In this document: in pieces, positions 52,486 through 61,503 of the stretch
Layout: every line of letters begins with the position of its first letter
How positions within the stretch are numbered: position 1 is the stretch's first letter
Assembly: GCA_964415675.1 (NCBI GenBank)
Contig: CAYQBG010000001.1
Span: forward strand, 220,742-284,741
Source of the DNA: UBA5336 sp964415675
GTDB taxonomy: Bacteria > Pseudomonadota > Alphaproteobacteria > Caulobacterales > Hyphomonadaceae
Length of the DNA stretch: 64,000 nt
Reading direction: 5' to 3'
Translations under genes and position numbers: made by a program
Notes under the pieces: generated by a model
The model's database searches: none
What the model was told of the DNA's origin: nothing
Seen by the model: only the letters and a program-made list of their open reading frames with translations

Positions 52486-54852
52486 GTGACCCAATACACA
52501 AATAAGTTCGCTATGGCTGCGCTGGCCGCAAGCACACTGAGCTTCGCCGTGCCGGCACTTGCCCAGGACAGCGAGGACGACTCAGCAAACGAAGAGCGAC
52601 GCTATGAAGCTGTCGTCGTCACGGCCCAGCGCCGTGAGCAGAGCCTCGTCGATGTGCCAATTTCGGTCTCTGCCTTCAGTGGGGAACTGCTTGCCGATCT
52701 CGGCGTCGAGGACATTACCGAAGTCGCCAAAGTGTCGCCCAATGTGACCCTGGAGGTCTCGCGCGGCACGAATACGACACTGACGGCCTTCATTCGCGGG
52801 GTCGGGCAGCAGGATCCGGTGGCCGGCTTCGAGGCGGGTGTCGGCATCTATCTTGATGATGTCTATCTCAACCGTCCTCAGGGCGCCGTGCTGGATGTCT
52901 TCGATGTCGAGCGGGTTGAAATCCTGCGTGGCCCGCAGGGCACGCTATATGGCCGCAACACGATTGGCGGTGCGGTGAAATATGTCACCCGCGGCCTTGC
53001 CGATGAGCCGGAGCTGAATGTCAGTGCCCGCTATGGCAGCTACAACCAGACCGACCTTGTGGTCACCGGGTCTTATCCGGTTTCGGAAACCTTCCGGGTC
53101 GGCGCCTCAGGCGCGGTGCTCAAGCGCGACGGATTTGGCCGCAACCTGATCAATGGCGATGAAAACTACAACAAGGACGTGCTTGCCGCCCGCGTCTCGG
53201 CTGAGCTGGATGTCACGCCTGATGTCCAGCTGCGCTTTTCCGGCGACTGGCTGGAAGACAAGTCGAATGCTCGCCAGGGCCACCGCCTCATCCCGGGTCA
53301 GCTGAATGGTGCGCGCGTTCTTGACGATGTGTTCTCCACGCGGGCCGGCCTTGATGTTGTGGACCAGAGTGTCGAAGCCGCCGGCGGCTCGCTCGTCGCG
53401 GAATGGACGCTCAATGAGAATATCACCCTGAAGAATATTCTCGCTTACCGCGAGGATGAAAGCACCAGCCCCATCGATTTCGATTCCCTGCCCGCCGCCG
53501 ATCTCGATGTCCCCGCAATCTATGAGAATGACCAGCTGTCCGAGGAATTCCAGATCCTCTATTCCAGCGACCGGCTGAACGGCGTTCTTGGCGCCTATTA
53601 TCTCGACGCCAATGCTTCGACCGTGTTCGATGTGCTGCTGGCCACGACCGGTGACCTTCTCAGCCTGCCGGGTCTCAATGCGCAGACATTTGGCGATGTC
53701 GGCACGGAAACCTGGTCGGTCTTCGGCGATTTCACCTATGACCTGACCGACGAACTGAGCGTGACGCTTGGCGGGCGCTATACTGAAGACTCGCGCACAT
53801 CGCAGGTCCTGCGGCGAACCTATATCGGCGGCTTTTCCGAATTCTTCGGCGGCGACCCGACGCTGATCGCCACCACATCGGATTTCAATGGCAGCGCCGA
53901 TTTCGACGATTTCAGCCCGCGCGTTTCGGTCAGCTATGCTGTCACGCCGGAAAGCAATCTCTATGCGACCTATTCACAAGGCTTCAAGGGCGGCAGTTTC
54001 GATCCGCGCGGACAGACCACGGCGGCCCCCGACCTTGACCAGGACGGCACGGTCAGTGCGGAGGAAACATTCGAATTCATGCAATTCGATCCCGAAGAGG
54101 TCGACAGTGTCGAGATCGGCTACAAGGCCAGCCAGTTCGACGGCCGGCTGAACTATTCGGCTGCAGTCTTCTTCAATGACTATTCCGATGTCCAGGTGCC
54201 CGGCTCGATCGGCGTTGATACCGATGGCGACGGCGTCAATGAAACGTTTAGCGGCGTCACCACCAATGCCGGTGCTGCAACCATCAATGGTGTCGAAGTC
54301 GAAGGGAATGCAGTTCTCGGCCATGATGTCATGGCCAGGGATGACCAGTGGGATGTCAGTTGGACACTCGGTTATATCGACGCGGAATATGATGAGTTCG
54401 TCACTGCCGTCACGGCGGCGGACGGGACAACCTCGCTGCAGAATGTGGCCGACCAGCGCGTGTTCCAGAACACACCGGAATGGACGGCCAGCACCCGGTT
54501 TGCCTATACGCGTCCGCTGAACCTTGGCGGCTATGATGGCGAGTTCGGCGGCAGCCTGCTGGTCTCCTATCGCAGCGAGACAAGCCAGTTCGAAGAGCCG
54601 AACGCCTTCCTCGATCAGGATGGTTACGCGCTGTTCGACACACGGTTCCAGTGGGAAACCGCCGATGGCCGGCTCGCCTTCAATCTCACCGGCAAGAACC
54701 TGACCGATGAGAGATATATCGTTGCCGGCTATAATTTCGTCGCGGTCGGTCCGAACAACACCTTTACCCCGACGCTGGGTCTTGAAGGCACGCTGACGGG
54801 CTTTTACGGCAATCCGCGCACGATCACGGCGGGTGTCGATTTCCGCTACTGA
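52486..54852 (+). CDS. TonB-dependent outer-membrane receptor
   Basis: 788 residues: signal peptide (to VPALAQD), a TonB-box-like stretch (YEAVVVTAQRR), a plug domain ending EILRGPQGTLYGRNTIGG, and a 22-strand-type barrel ending in VDFRY. The start is a GTG at 52486 with GGGAGG eight bases upstream. It imports an unknown ligand by TonB energy. Context (hydrolase, MFS transporter, acyl-CoA dehydrogenase) suggests an organic carbon source rather than iron. Confidence 0.95.
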   Translation: MTQYTNKFAMAALAASTLSFAVPALAQDSEDDSANEERRYEAVVVTAQRREQSLVDVPISVSAFSGELLADLGVEDITEVAKVSPNVTLEVSRGTNTTLTAFIRGVGQQDPVAGFEAGVGIYLDDVYLNRPQGAVLDVFDVERVEILRGPQGTLYGRNTIGGAVKYVTRGLADEPELNVSARYGSYNQTDLVVTGSYPVSETFRVGASGAVLKRDGFGRNLINGDENYNKDVLAARVSAELDVTPDVQLRFSGDWLEDKSNARQGHRLIPGQLNGARVLDDVFSTRAGLDVVDQSVEAAGGSLVAEWTLNENITLKNILAYREDESTSPIDFDSLPAADLDVPAIYENDQLSEEFQILYSSDRLNGVLGAYYLDANASTVFDVLLATTGDLLSLPGLNAQTFGDVGTETWSVFGDFTYDLTDELSVTLGGRYTEDSRTSQVLRRTYIGGFSEFFGGDPTLIATTSDFNGSADFDDFSPRVSVSYAVTPESNLYATYSQGFKGGSFDPRGQTTAAPDLDQDGTVSAEETFEFMQFDPEEVDSVEIGYKASQFDGRLNYSAAVFFNDYSDVQVPGSIGVDTDGDGVNETFSGVTTNAGAATINGVEVEGNAVLGHDVMARDDQWDVSWTLGYIDAEYDEFVTAVTAADGTTSLQNVADQRVFQNTPEWTASTRFAYTRPLNLGGYDGEFGGSLLVSYRSETSQFEEPNAFLDQDGYALFDTRFQWETADGRLAFNLTGKNLTDERYIVAGYNFVAVGPNNTFTPTLGLEGTLTGFYGNPRTITAGVDFRY

Positions 54853-54888
54853 TCTTCCTCCCGCAAGTCATGATGACTTGGACCTCCC

Positions 54889-54925
54889 GGCCTGGCTGCG
54901 CTTGTTGCAGTCAGGCCTTTTCTTT
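54889..54925 (+). terminator. Rho-independent terminator of the TonB receptor
   Basis: GGCCTGGCTGC (54889-54899) pairs with GCAGTCAGGCC (54907-54917, one G-U), followed by TTTTCTTT. Confidence 0.85.
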
Positions 54926-54965
54926 GGGCGAACGGCAGGGCGCACTGCTGGCGGATCGGGCAGGC

Positions 54966-55652
54966 TCAGGACGCGATCCGGCGCGCCTCGGCTTTCATGC
55001 GGATTTCCTCGAAACCGGCGGTGATGAAGCGCGCAATATGCTCATAGGCGCTTTCGAGGTCATCGGAACGGCAAAGCCCCCTCGACAGGTGATCGATCCG
55101 CCCGGTCTGGGCGAATGCAAGGGTCAGCGCGCCCGACAGGCAATGATAGGCCCAGTAGAGATCGCCGTCATCGGCCTCGGGAATGGCCATGCGCAGGGCC
55201 TCGATGAACCGCTCGATCAGCGGGTCGAAAAATTGCGTCATCAGCTGCCCGCCCCATTCAGGCGAGTTGTTCACATAAGCGATCAACGCGAAGTAGTGTT
55301 TCCAGCCATTGTCGGCGACATGTTCCCCGGTGAGCATGGGGCGCAGATAAGCCCGGATGATGGCATCAATTTCGGGGGCCGCCGGCGCGGCTTGCGCGAT
55401 GGCCGCATCCAGCGCTTCAGAGCGCCAGGCATTCAGGATTTCAGCGCGGCGCATGAGGACCGCGTCGAACAGGTCGCGCTTGGGCCCGAAATGATAATTC
55501 GCCAGAGCCACGTCCACATCAGCGCGCTTGGCTATTGCCCGCAGGGTCACACCATCATAGCCATGATGCGAAAAAAGCGCCTCGGCGGCATTGAGGATCG
55601 CCTCTCTTCGGTCGCCTTTTCGGCGATAGGTCGGGTTCGAATCCGGCGACAA
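54966..55652 (-). CDS. TetR family transcriptional regulator
   Basis: 228 residues. The N-terminal helix-turn-helix is typical (REAILNAAEALFSHHGYDGV, ANYHFGPKRDLFDAVLMRR), followed by a ligand-binding domain of the C-terminal TetR kind. The start is TTG 55652, with AAGGA seven bases upstream. It is divergent from the hydrolase and probably binds the operator at 55765. Confidence 0.9.
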   Translation of the reverse strand: MSPDSNPTYRRKGDRREAILNAAEALFSHHGYDGVTLRAIAKRADVDVALANYHFGPKRDLFDAVLMRRAEILNAWRSEALDAAIAQAAPAAPEIDAIIRAYLRPMLTGEHVADNGWKHYFALIAYVNNSPEWGGQLMTQFFDPLIERFIEALRMAIPEADDGDLYWAYHCLSGALTLAFAQTGRIDHLSRGLCRSDDLESAYEHIARFITAGFEEIRMKAEARRIAS

Positions 55653-55764
55653 GGCCTTATCCTTTGATCTAACTTGACACCCAGACCTAGCCGGTCGGGG
55701 CAGGTTTGGCAAAACGGCGCGAGCTCGCCCGCCCTCTTGCACACCCGGCTGGATCGGGTACTTT

Positions 55765-55778
55765 TCAACAAATGTTGA
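55765..55778. promoter_or_regulatory. Predicted TetR-type operator upstream of the hydrolase
   Basis: TCAACA-AA-TGTTGA inverted repeat, 14 bp before the GTG start of the hydrolase and in the gap to the TetR gene. It shares the TCAAC-N4-GTTGA form with the site at 52410. Confidence 0.55.
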
Positions 55779-55792
55779 GGGAGGAAAAGGCG

Positions 55793-56662
55793 GTGACTGG
55801 GGAAAGTCTCTATTTCGACTCGCCGGACGGTTTGCGCCTGCACGCCAAAAGCTACGGGCCGAAAGGCGCGTCGCTGACTGTGCTGTGCATGCACGGGCTG
55901 ACACGAAACCATAAGGATTTCGAGCCTTTAATTGACGCCCTTCCGGACCGGTATCGCTTCATTGCGGTCGATACGCGTGGGCGCGCGCTGTCGGACCGGG
56001 ACCCCCATCCGGAGAATTACACCCCTGTGACCTATGCGGGCGATATGGCCGCGCTGCTGGACCGGCTGGGGCTGAAGCGCGTCGCACTGATCGGCACATC
56101 CATGGGCGGCCTGGTCTCGATGATCATGGCGAAGGCAATGCCTGACCGGATTTCAGGCATTGTGATGAATGATGTCGGCCCTGTTCTCGACAAGGCCGGC
56201 CTGGACCGGATCGCCAACTATGCGGGCAGGACCGAACCGTTTGACAGCTGGCAGGCGGCCGCGGATGCCATTGCGTATGTGCAGGGCGATATCTTCCCCG
56301 ATTATGGCCCCGATGCCTGGATGGCCTTTGCCCGGCGGACCTGCCGGGAGGGCGAGGACGGGCGCGTCCATCTCGACTATGACCCGGCCATCACCCGCAC
56401 GGTCGGCGATGTGCGCCCCGGCTTCTTCACCCGCCGGGCCATGTGGAAACTGTTCCGGTCAACGCGCAGCGAGCCGCTGCTGGTGATCCGCGGGGAGACC
56501 TCCGACATTCTCTCGCAGAAGACAGCCGACAAGATGACCCGCATCCATCCCGATGCCCAGTTGGTCACCGTGCCAGCCGTCGGCCATGCGCCAATCCTTG
56601 ATGAGCCCGAGGCGGTGTCTGCCATTTCCACATTTCTTGCCCGACTGGAGAGGCTTCAATGA
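55793..56662 (+). CDS. Alpha/beta hydrolase
   Basis: 289 residues of the alpha/beta-hydrolase fold with nucleophile S103 in GTSMGG, oxyanion segment CMHGLTRNHKDF, and C-terminal His in VGHAPILDEPE. Probably an esterase, lactonase or C-C hydrolase. The GTG start has GGAGG seven bases upstream; an ATG at 55772 would be inside the operator. Its stop overlaps the MFS ATG (ATGA). Confidence 0.9.
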   Translation: MTGESLYFDSPDGLRLHAKSYGPKGASLTVLCMHGLTRNHKDFEPLIDALPDRYRFIAVDTRGRALSDRDPHPENYTPVTYAGDMAALLDRLGLKRVALIGTSMGGLVSMIMAKAMPDRISGIVMNDVGPVLDKAGLDRIANYAGRTEPFDSWQAAADAIAYVQGDIFPDYGPDAWMAFARRTCREGEDGRVHLDYDPAITRTVGDVRPGFFTRRAMWKLFRSTRSEPLLVIRGETSDILSQKTADKMTRIHPDAQLVTVPAVGHAPILDEPEAVSAISTFLARLERLQ

Positions 56663-57954
56663 CAGATCTATCTGCGCCGCGCGCGCGCATCAGCGGCCGC
56701 GCCTGGGTGCTCGCGGTTCTCACCCTTGTTTATACATTCAATCATGTCGACCGGCAGATTCTCGTCATCCTGCTTGAGCCGATCAAGGAGGAGCTGCAAC
56801 TCAGGGACAGCCAGCTTGGCATGCTCACCGGCATTGCCTTCGCGCTGTTCTACGCCACGCTCGGCATACCTGTCGCGATGTGGGCCGATCGTGGCAACCG
56901 GCGCAATATCATCGCTCTGGCGCTCACAATCTGGTCCGGAATGACGGCGCTTTCAGGCTTCGCACAAAACTACTGGCACCTGCTGATTGCACGCATGGGC
57001 GTGGGTGTCGGCGAATCGGGTGGCACCCCGCCAGCGACCAGCATGATTGCCGATCTTTACCGGCCCGAAGAACGCGCCACCGCGCTCGGCATCTACACCA
57101 CCGGGATCGGGCTGGGCATCATGGCGGGGTTTGCACTTGGCGGGTTTATCTATGAGCTTTATGGCTGGCGGGTAGCCTTCTTTGCCGCCGGCGTGCCGGG
57201 TCTGCTGCTGGCCCTTGTCGTGCGCTTCACGATCCGCGAACCGGTGCGCGGGGCCTCAGATGCCCATCAGGATATCGGCGAGGCACCCGGCCTTGGCGAG
57301 ACGCTGCGCTTCCTGCTCAGCCAGTCCTCCTATGTCTGGATGCTGCTCGGTTGCCTGATGATCTGCATCTCGGCCAATGCCTTCCTGGTTTTCACCTCCA
57401 GCCACCTGCAACGCACTTACGATCTCAGCCCCGGCGATGTCGCCCTGCCCCTGGGAATCCTGATCGGTGGTGTCGGCAGTGTCGGCGCGGTCGTGATCGG
57501 GGCGGTCTGCGACCGGCTTTCGCGCAAGGATCTGCGCTGGCGGCCCTGGATTGTCGCGCTTTGCGGCGCAGTCGCCCTGCCCTTTGCCTGGATGTTCCTA
57601 CGCGCGGAGACTGTCGCGGGCGCCTATGCCTGGAATGTGGTGCCCAGTTTCATCGCGCTGATCTATGCCTCGATTGCCTATACCGCCTCGCAGGAGCTAG
57701 CCCGGCTGCGGATGCGCGCCTTTGCCTCGGCCTTCACCCTGTTCTGCCTGACACTGATAGGGATTGGCGGAGGCCCCTGGATCGCAGGGCTGTTGTCGGA
57801 CAATTTCATGTCAGCAGGTGTCGAGGCCCCATTGGCGCGTTCACTTGAGCTGATCCTCCTGTTCAATGCGGCAAGCGTGGTGTGCCTCCTGATCGCCGGG
57901 CGGCGCTACCGCGAGGATGTGGCGCGCGCGACAACCCCGCCACCAGAAAGCTGA
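56659..57954 (+). CDS. Major facilitator superfamily transporter
   Basis: 431 residues with twelve predicted helices. FNHVDRQILVILLEPIKEEL and the loop WADRGNRRN follow the pattern of the spinster-like MFS group. It is translationally coupled to the hydrolase, so it likely moves the hydrolase substrate or product across the inner membrane. Confidence 0.9.
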   Translation: MTDLSAPRARISGRAWVLAVLTLVYTFNHVDRQILVILLEPIKEELQLRDSQLGMLTGIAFALFYATLGIPVAMWADRGNRRNIIALALTIWSGMTALSGFAQNYWHLLIARMGVGVGESGGTPPATSMIADLYRPEERATALGIYTTGIGLGIMAGFALGGFIYELYGWRVAFFAAGVPGLLLALVVRFTIREPVRGASDAHQDIGEAPGLGETLRFLLSQSSYVWMLLGCLMICISANAFLVFTSSHLQRTYDLSPGDVALPLGILIGGVGSVGAVVIGAVCDRLSRKDLRWRPWIVALCGAVALPFAWMFLRAETVAGAYAWNVVPSFIALIYASIAYTASQELARLRMRAFASAFTLFCLTLIGIGGGPWIAGLLSDNFMSAGVEAPLARSLELILLFNAASVVCLLIAGRRYREDVARATTPPPES

Positions 57955-57958
57955 CATG

Positions 57959-57989
57959 AAAAAAGGCCCCGGAACCTTGTCCGGGGCCT
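57959..57989 (-). terminator. Rho-independent terminator, minus strand
   Basis: AGGCCCCGG / CCGGGGCCT stem (9 bp, 8-nt loop) with TTTTT on the minus strand. It ends the acyl-CoA dehydrogenase transcript and lies just after the convergent MFS gene. Confidence 0.85.
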
Positions 57990-58013
57990 CCTGTCATCAG
58001 GGAACCTGCGTTT

Positions 58014-59282
58014 CTATTCGGCCGCCTGCGCAAGGGCATGGGTCGGATAATCCGGATTGTCGCGATATCTCCGCATCTCCGAACGGGCGATGGCGCGCAG
58101 ATGCACTTCGTCCGGGCCATCGGCAAGCCGCAGCGTGCGGATACCGGCATAGGACTGGGCAAGACCGAAATCGCTGGTCACCCCGCCGCCGCCATGAGCC
58201 TGAATGGCATCGTCGATGATTTTCAGCGCCATGCGCGGAGCGGCGACCTTGATCATCGCGATCTCGTCGCGCGCCGCCTTGTTGCCGACCGTATCCATCA
58301 TCCAGGCGGCCTTGAGTGTCAGCAGCCGGGTCATTTCAAGGTCTGTGCGCGCCTCGCCAAGGCGCTGTTCCCAGATCGAGTGCTCGGCCAGCGTCTTGCC
58401 GAATGCCTCCCGGGAAAGCAGTCGCCGTGTCATTTTCTCCAGCGCCATCTCGGCAGCGCCAATGGTGCGCATGCAATGATGGATGCGGCCCGGACCAAGC
58501 CGGCCCTGCGCGATCTCGAAGCCGCGCCCCTCGCCCAGGATCAGGTTGCTCGCCGGCACACGGACATTCTCCAGCAGCACTTCGGCATGGCCATGCGGGG
58601 CATCGTCATAGCCGAAAACGGGCAGCTGGCGCAGCACCTTGATGCCGGGCGCATCGAGCGGAACGAGGATCTGGCTTTGCTGGGCATGGCGCGGGGCGTC
58701 GAAATCACTCTTGCCCATGACGATGGCGAGCTTGCAACGCGGATCGCCAACGCCGGAACTCCACCATTTGCGGCCATTGATGACATATTCGTCGCCGTCG
58801 CGGACAATCGAGGTTTCAATGTTTGTCGCGTCAGAGGAGGCCACCAGCGGCTCTGTCATCAGGAAGGCCGAACGGATCTCCCCGGCCATCAGGGGTTTCA
58901 GCCACTCTTCCTTCTGTGCGTCCGAACCATAGCGGTGCAGCACTTCCATGTTTCCGGTGTCAGGCGCGGAACAATTGAACACTTCAGAGCCCCAGCCGAC
59001 ACGGCCCATCAGTTCCGAAAGCGGGGCGTATTCGGCATTGGAAAGCCCCGCGCCCTGATATTCGGGGGTGTCATGATCCGGATTCGGCGGCAGGAACAGA
59101 TTCCACAGCCCCTCTGCCTTGGCCTTTGCCTTCAACTCTTCAAGGATCGGCGGAACCGACCAGCGCCCGCCCTCATCATGCTGGCGGTCATAGGTCTCCA
59201 TGTTCGGAAACACATATTCCTGCATGAAAGCATCGACGCGCTCCATGTATTCCTTTGTTTTAGGGCTATAATCGAAATGCAT
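58014..59282 (-). CDS. Acyl-CoA dehydrogenase family protein
   Basis: 422 residues of the FAD-dependent acyl-CoA dehydrogenase fold: substrate/FAD segment FLMTEPLVASSDATNIET, NGRKWWSSG, and the C-terminal IQAHGGGGVTSDFGLAQSYA. Length and these motifs resemble the ACAD10/11-like group. Single gene with its own terminator; its neighbours suggest a role in the same catabolic locus, which is inference. Confidence 0.93.
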   Translation of the reverse strand: MHFDYSPKTKEYMERVDAFMQEYVFPNMETYDRQHDEGGRWSVPPILEELKAKAKAEGLWNLFLPPNPDHDTPEYQGAGLSNAEYAPLSELMGRVGWGSEVFNCSAPDTGNMEVLHRYGSDAQKEEWLKPLMAGEIRSAFLMTEPLVASSDATNIETSIVRDGDEYVINGRKWWSSGVGDPRCKLAIVMGKSDFDAPRHAQQSQILVPLDAPGIKVLRQLPVFGYDDAPHGHAEVLLENVRVPASNLILGEGRGFEIAQGRLGPGRIHHCMRTIGAAEMALEKMTRRLLSREAFGKTLAEHSIWEQRLGEARTDLEMTRLLTLKAAWMMDTVGNKAARDEIAMIKVAAPRMALKIIDDAIQAHGGGGVTSDFGLAQSYAGIRTLRLADGPDEVHLRAIARSEMRRYRDNPDYPTHALAQAAE

Positions 59283-59431
59283 GGCTTACGTCTCCTCGTC
59301 CTTTTTGCTCAGGCAAGACTGAACCGTGAGGTTGGATTCACCATGATCTGTGTCAAACCTGACGCGGCGTAGGGGCGCGGCCGATTGTCTGAGAATCAAA
59401 CTGTGGCTCCCACATCCAGAAGGGATCGCCC

Positions 59432-60184
59432 GTGACTGCGGCGGCCGGCATCATCATTCTCGCAGCCTCCGCGATCACGGCCTTCATTTCCGGCATTTTC
59501 GGCATGGCCGGCGGGATCATCCTGATGGGGGTGCTGATCGCCCTGCCCTCGGTCAGTGTGGCGCAGGCGATGATCATTCATGGCGCACTGCAGATGGTCG
59601 CCAATGGCTGGCGCGCTGTCCTGCTTCGCGAGCATATCGACTGGACGGTGATGCGCCGCTACAGCGCCGGCGCACTGGTCGGCGTGGCGGCGCTCTTTGC
59701 CATCAGCTGGACCCCGGACAAACGCGCAGTCTACCTCCTTATCGGTCTTGCGCCAATGCTGGTCTGGCTGCCGAAAGAACGCCTGCATCTCGATATACAG
59801 CGCCCGTTGCAAGCCTTCCTGGCCGGCATCGGCGTGCAGGCCATGAACACTCTGGCGGGCGTCGCCGGGCCATTGCTCGACCTGTTCTTCGTGCGCAGCG
59901 AGATGACCCGCCAGCAGATTGTCGCAACGAAATCGGTGACGCAGGCGCTCAGCCATGTCGTCAAGATCGGCTTCTGGAGTGTGCCGGTGGTCAGCGCAGC
60001 GGGCTGGGGCGCGTTACCGCCGGCCTGGTTCCTGGCCGGCGCAATACCGATCGCCATGGCGGGGACATGGGCCGGCGGGCGTGTCCTGGCGATCATGTCG
60101 GACGTGAATTTCAAGGCCTGGATGAAATATCTCGTCACGGCCATCGGTGCGGTCATGCTCGCGCGCGCAGCGGGACTCTACTGA
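59432..60184 (+). CDS. TSUP (TauE/SafE) family permease
   Basis: 250 residues with about eight helices in the two-repeat TSUP pattern (SGIFGMAGGIILMGVL in the first half). Members export sulfite, sulfoacetate or related anions. The GTG start has AAGGGA upstream. Its last bases overlap the end of the convergent nrtS gene. Confidence 0.9.
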   Translation: MTAAAGIIILAASAITAFISGIFGMAGGIILMGVLIALPSVSVAQAMIIHGALQMVANGWRAVLLREHIDWTVMRRYSAGALVGVAALFAISWTPDKRAVYLLIGLAPMLVWLPKERLHLDIQRPLQAFLAGIGVQAMNTLAGVAGPLLDLFFVRSEMTRQQIVATKSVTQALSHVVKIGFWSVPVVSAAGWGALPPAWFLAGAIPIAMAGTWAGGRVLAIMSDVNFKAWMKYLVTAIGAVMLARAAGLY

Positions 60185-60465
60185 GACTCAGCGGCCCTGC
60201 GCTCCATGGCGAGTCTGAACGCCACCGCCGAATAGGTCGAGACGGCATAGGGCACGAAATAGGTGAGACCCAGCTTCCAGACTGGCGGCATCACGCCGGA
60301 AAGGATCACATCGCCCTGATTGATCGCCGTCAGGGCGGTGCCGACGATCACCGCGACCCATACCGCCCGGCGCACGGTCTCGCTCTCAAGGGCGGCGCGC
60401 CAGAAAGCCTTGCTGGCGCACATGATCAAGGGATTCAGCGCGGGAAGTCGGGCTTTCTCGGTCAT
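60178..60465 (-). CDS. NrtS-family small nitrate/nitrite transporter
   Basis: 95 residues with two helices and the NrtS motifs VIVGTALTAINQGDVI and LTYFVPYAVSTYSAV. Family members take up nitrate or nitrite. ATG 60465 with AAAGGA upstream; a longer open frame has no supported start. Confidence 0.85.
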   Translation of the reverse strand: MTEKARLPALNPLIMCASKAFWRAALESETVRRAVWVAVIVGTALTAINQGDVILSGVMPPVWKLGLTYFVPYAVSTYSAVAFRLAMERRAAESQ

Positions 60466-60591
60466 GGCCGGGTTCCTTTGGTAACTGTTCGTCCCAAAGG
60501 AAATGGCCTGACCCCAGCCATGCTGCAAAGCACGGTTTCGAGACCAGGCCATCGCCCGGAATGATAGCCGGCCTTTCGGCGGGCAGCTGGT

Positions 60592-61212
60592 CTACCGTCC
60601 GGCCAGGCGCAGAAAGCGCTCGCGCATGTCGCGGTCGGTCTTGAACACTCCCGTGAACTGGGTGGTGATCGTCGACACATTCGGGTGGTGCACCCCGCGC
60701 GTGGTCATGCACTGATGGACGGCATCGATCAGCACCGCCACGCCCATCGGCGCCAGGCTCTCGGTGATCGCATCACAGATCTGTGCCGTCATCGTCTCCT
60801 GCGTCTGCAGCCGCTTGGAGAAGATCTCGACCACGCGGGCCAGTTTCGAAATCCCGACGACGGCCTGTGTCGGCATATAGGCGACATAGGCCTTGCCGAG
60901 GAAAGGCGCCATATGGTGCTCGCAATGGCTCTCCACATCGATCTCGCGCAGCATGACGATGTCATCATAGCCCTGCACATCATCGAAAGTGCGCGAGAGA
61001 TAGGTCACAGGGTCTTCATCATAGCCCTGGAACCATTCCTCATAGGCCTTGACCACGCGCTTGGGCGTGTCGAGCAGGCCCTCGCGGCGGGGATCATCGC
61101 CGGCCCAGGCGATCAGGGTGCGCACGGCCTCTTCGGCCTCCTCGCGCGTGGGGCGGATGACAGTATCGTCGCGCACAAAACTCTCTTTCGGTGTGATGGC
61201 ATCCATGGCCAT
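60592..61212 (-). CDS. folE: GTP cyclohydrolase I
   Basis: First step of folate and pterin synthesis. 206 residues with zinc and active-site motif ESHCEHHMAPF and the second zinc Cys in HQCMTTRG. It starts ATG 61212 with GGAGG upstream and is divergent from cysS. Confidence 0.97.
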   Translation of the reverse strand: MAMDAITPKESFVRDDTVIRPTREEAEEAVRTLIAWAGDDPRREGLLDTPKRVVKAYEEWFQGYDEDPVTYLSRTFDDVQGYDDIVMLREIDVESHCEHHMAPFLGKAYVAYMPTQAVVGISKLARVVEIFSKRLQTQETMTAQICDAITESLAPMGVAVLIDAVHQCMTTRGVHHPNVSTITTQFTGVFKTDRDMRERFLRLAGR

Positions 61213-61503
61213 GGCGGTGGTTCCTCCATCTGAGGGACGGGGGTCGAGCCGGGGCTCAATCGCGAGAGGCTGAATTGCCCCCGCAAAGCCCGGACTTAAC
61301 GCCCGCCCGAGTTGTTACCCTCAGGGCGACACGTACCAATCTAAGCATGGCTTGTGCCGGTTTCCAGCGTTCCGCTGGGGCAGGATTTCTGCCAGCCCGC
61401 GCCCCTGGACGCGATCCAGATTGTTTACGCGCCGTCGCGCAGGCTGGATTTCCGCCCGGCGAGATATTTCTTTCCGGCGCAATTGGGCTTAAGGGCTGGC
61501 GCC

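Noticed and set aside
55626..55650. A tRNA T-arm-like string GGTTCGAATCC
   Set aside because: No cloverleaf can be drawn around it, and it lies in the first codons of the TetR gene.
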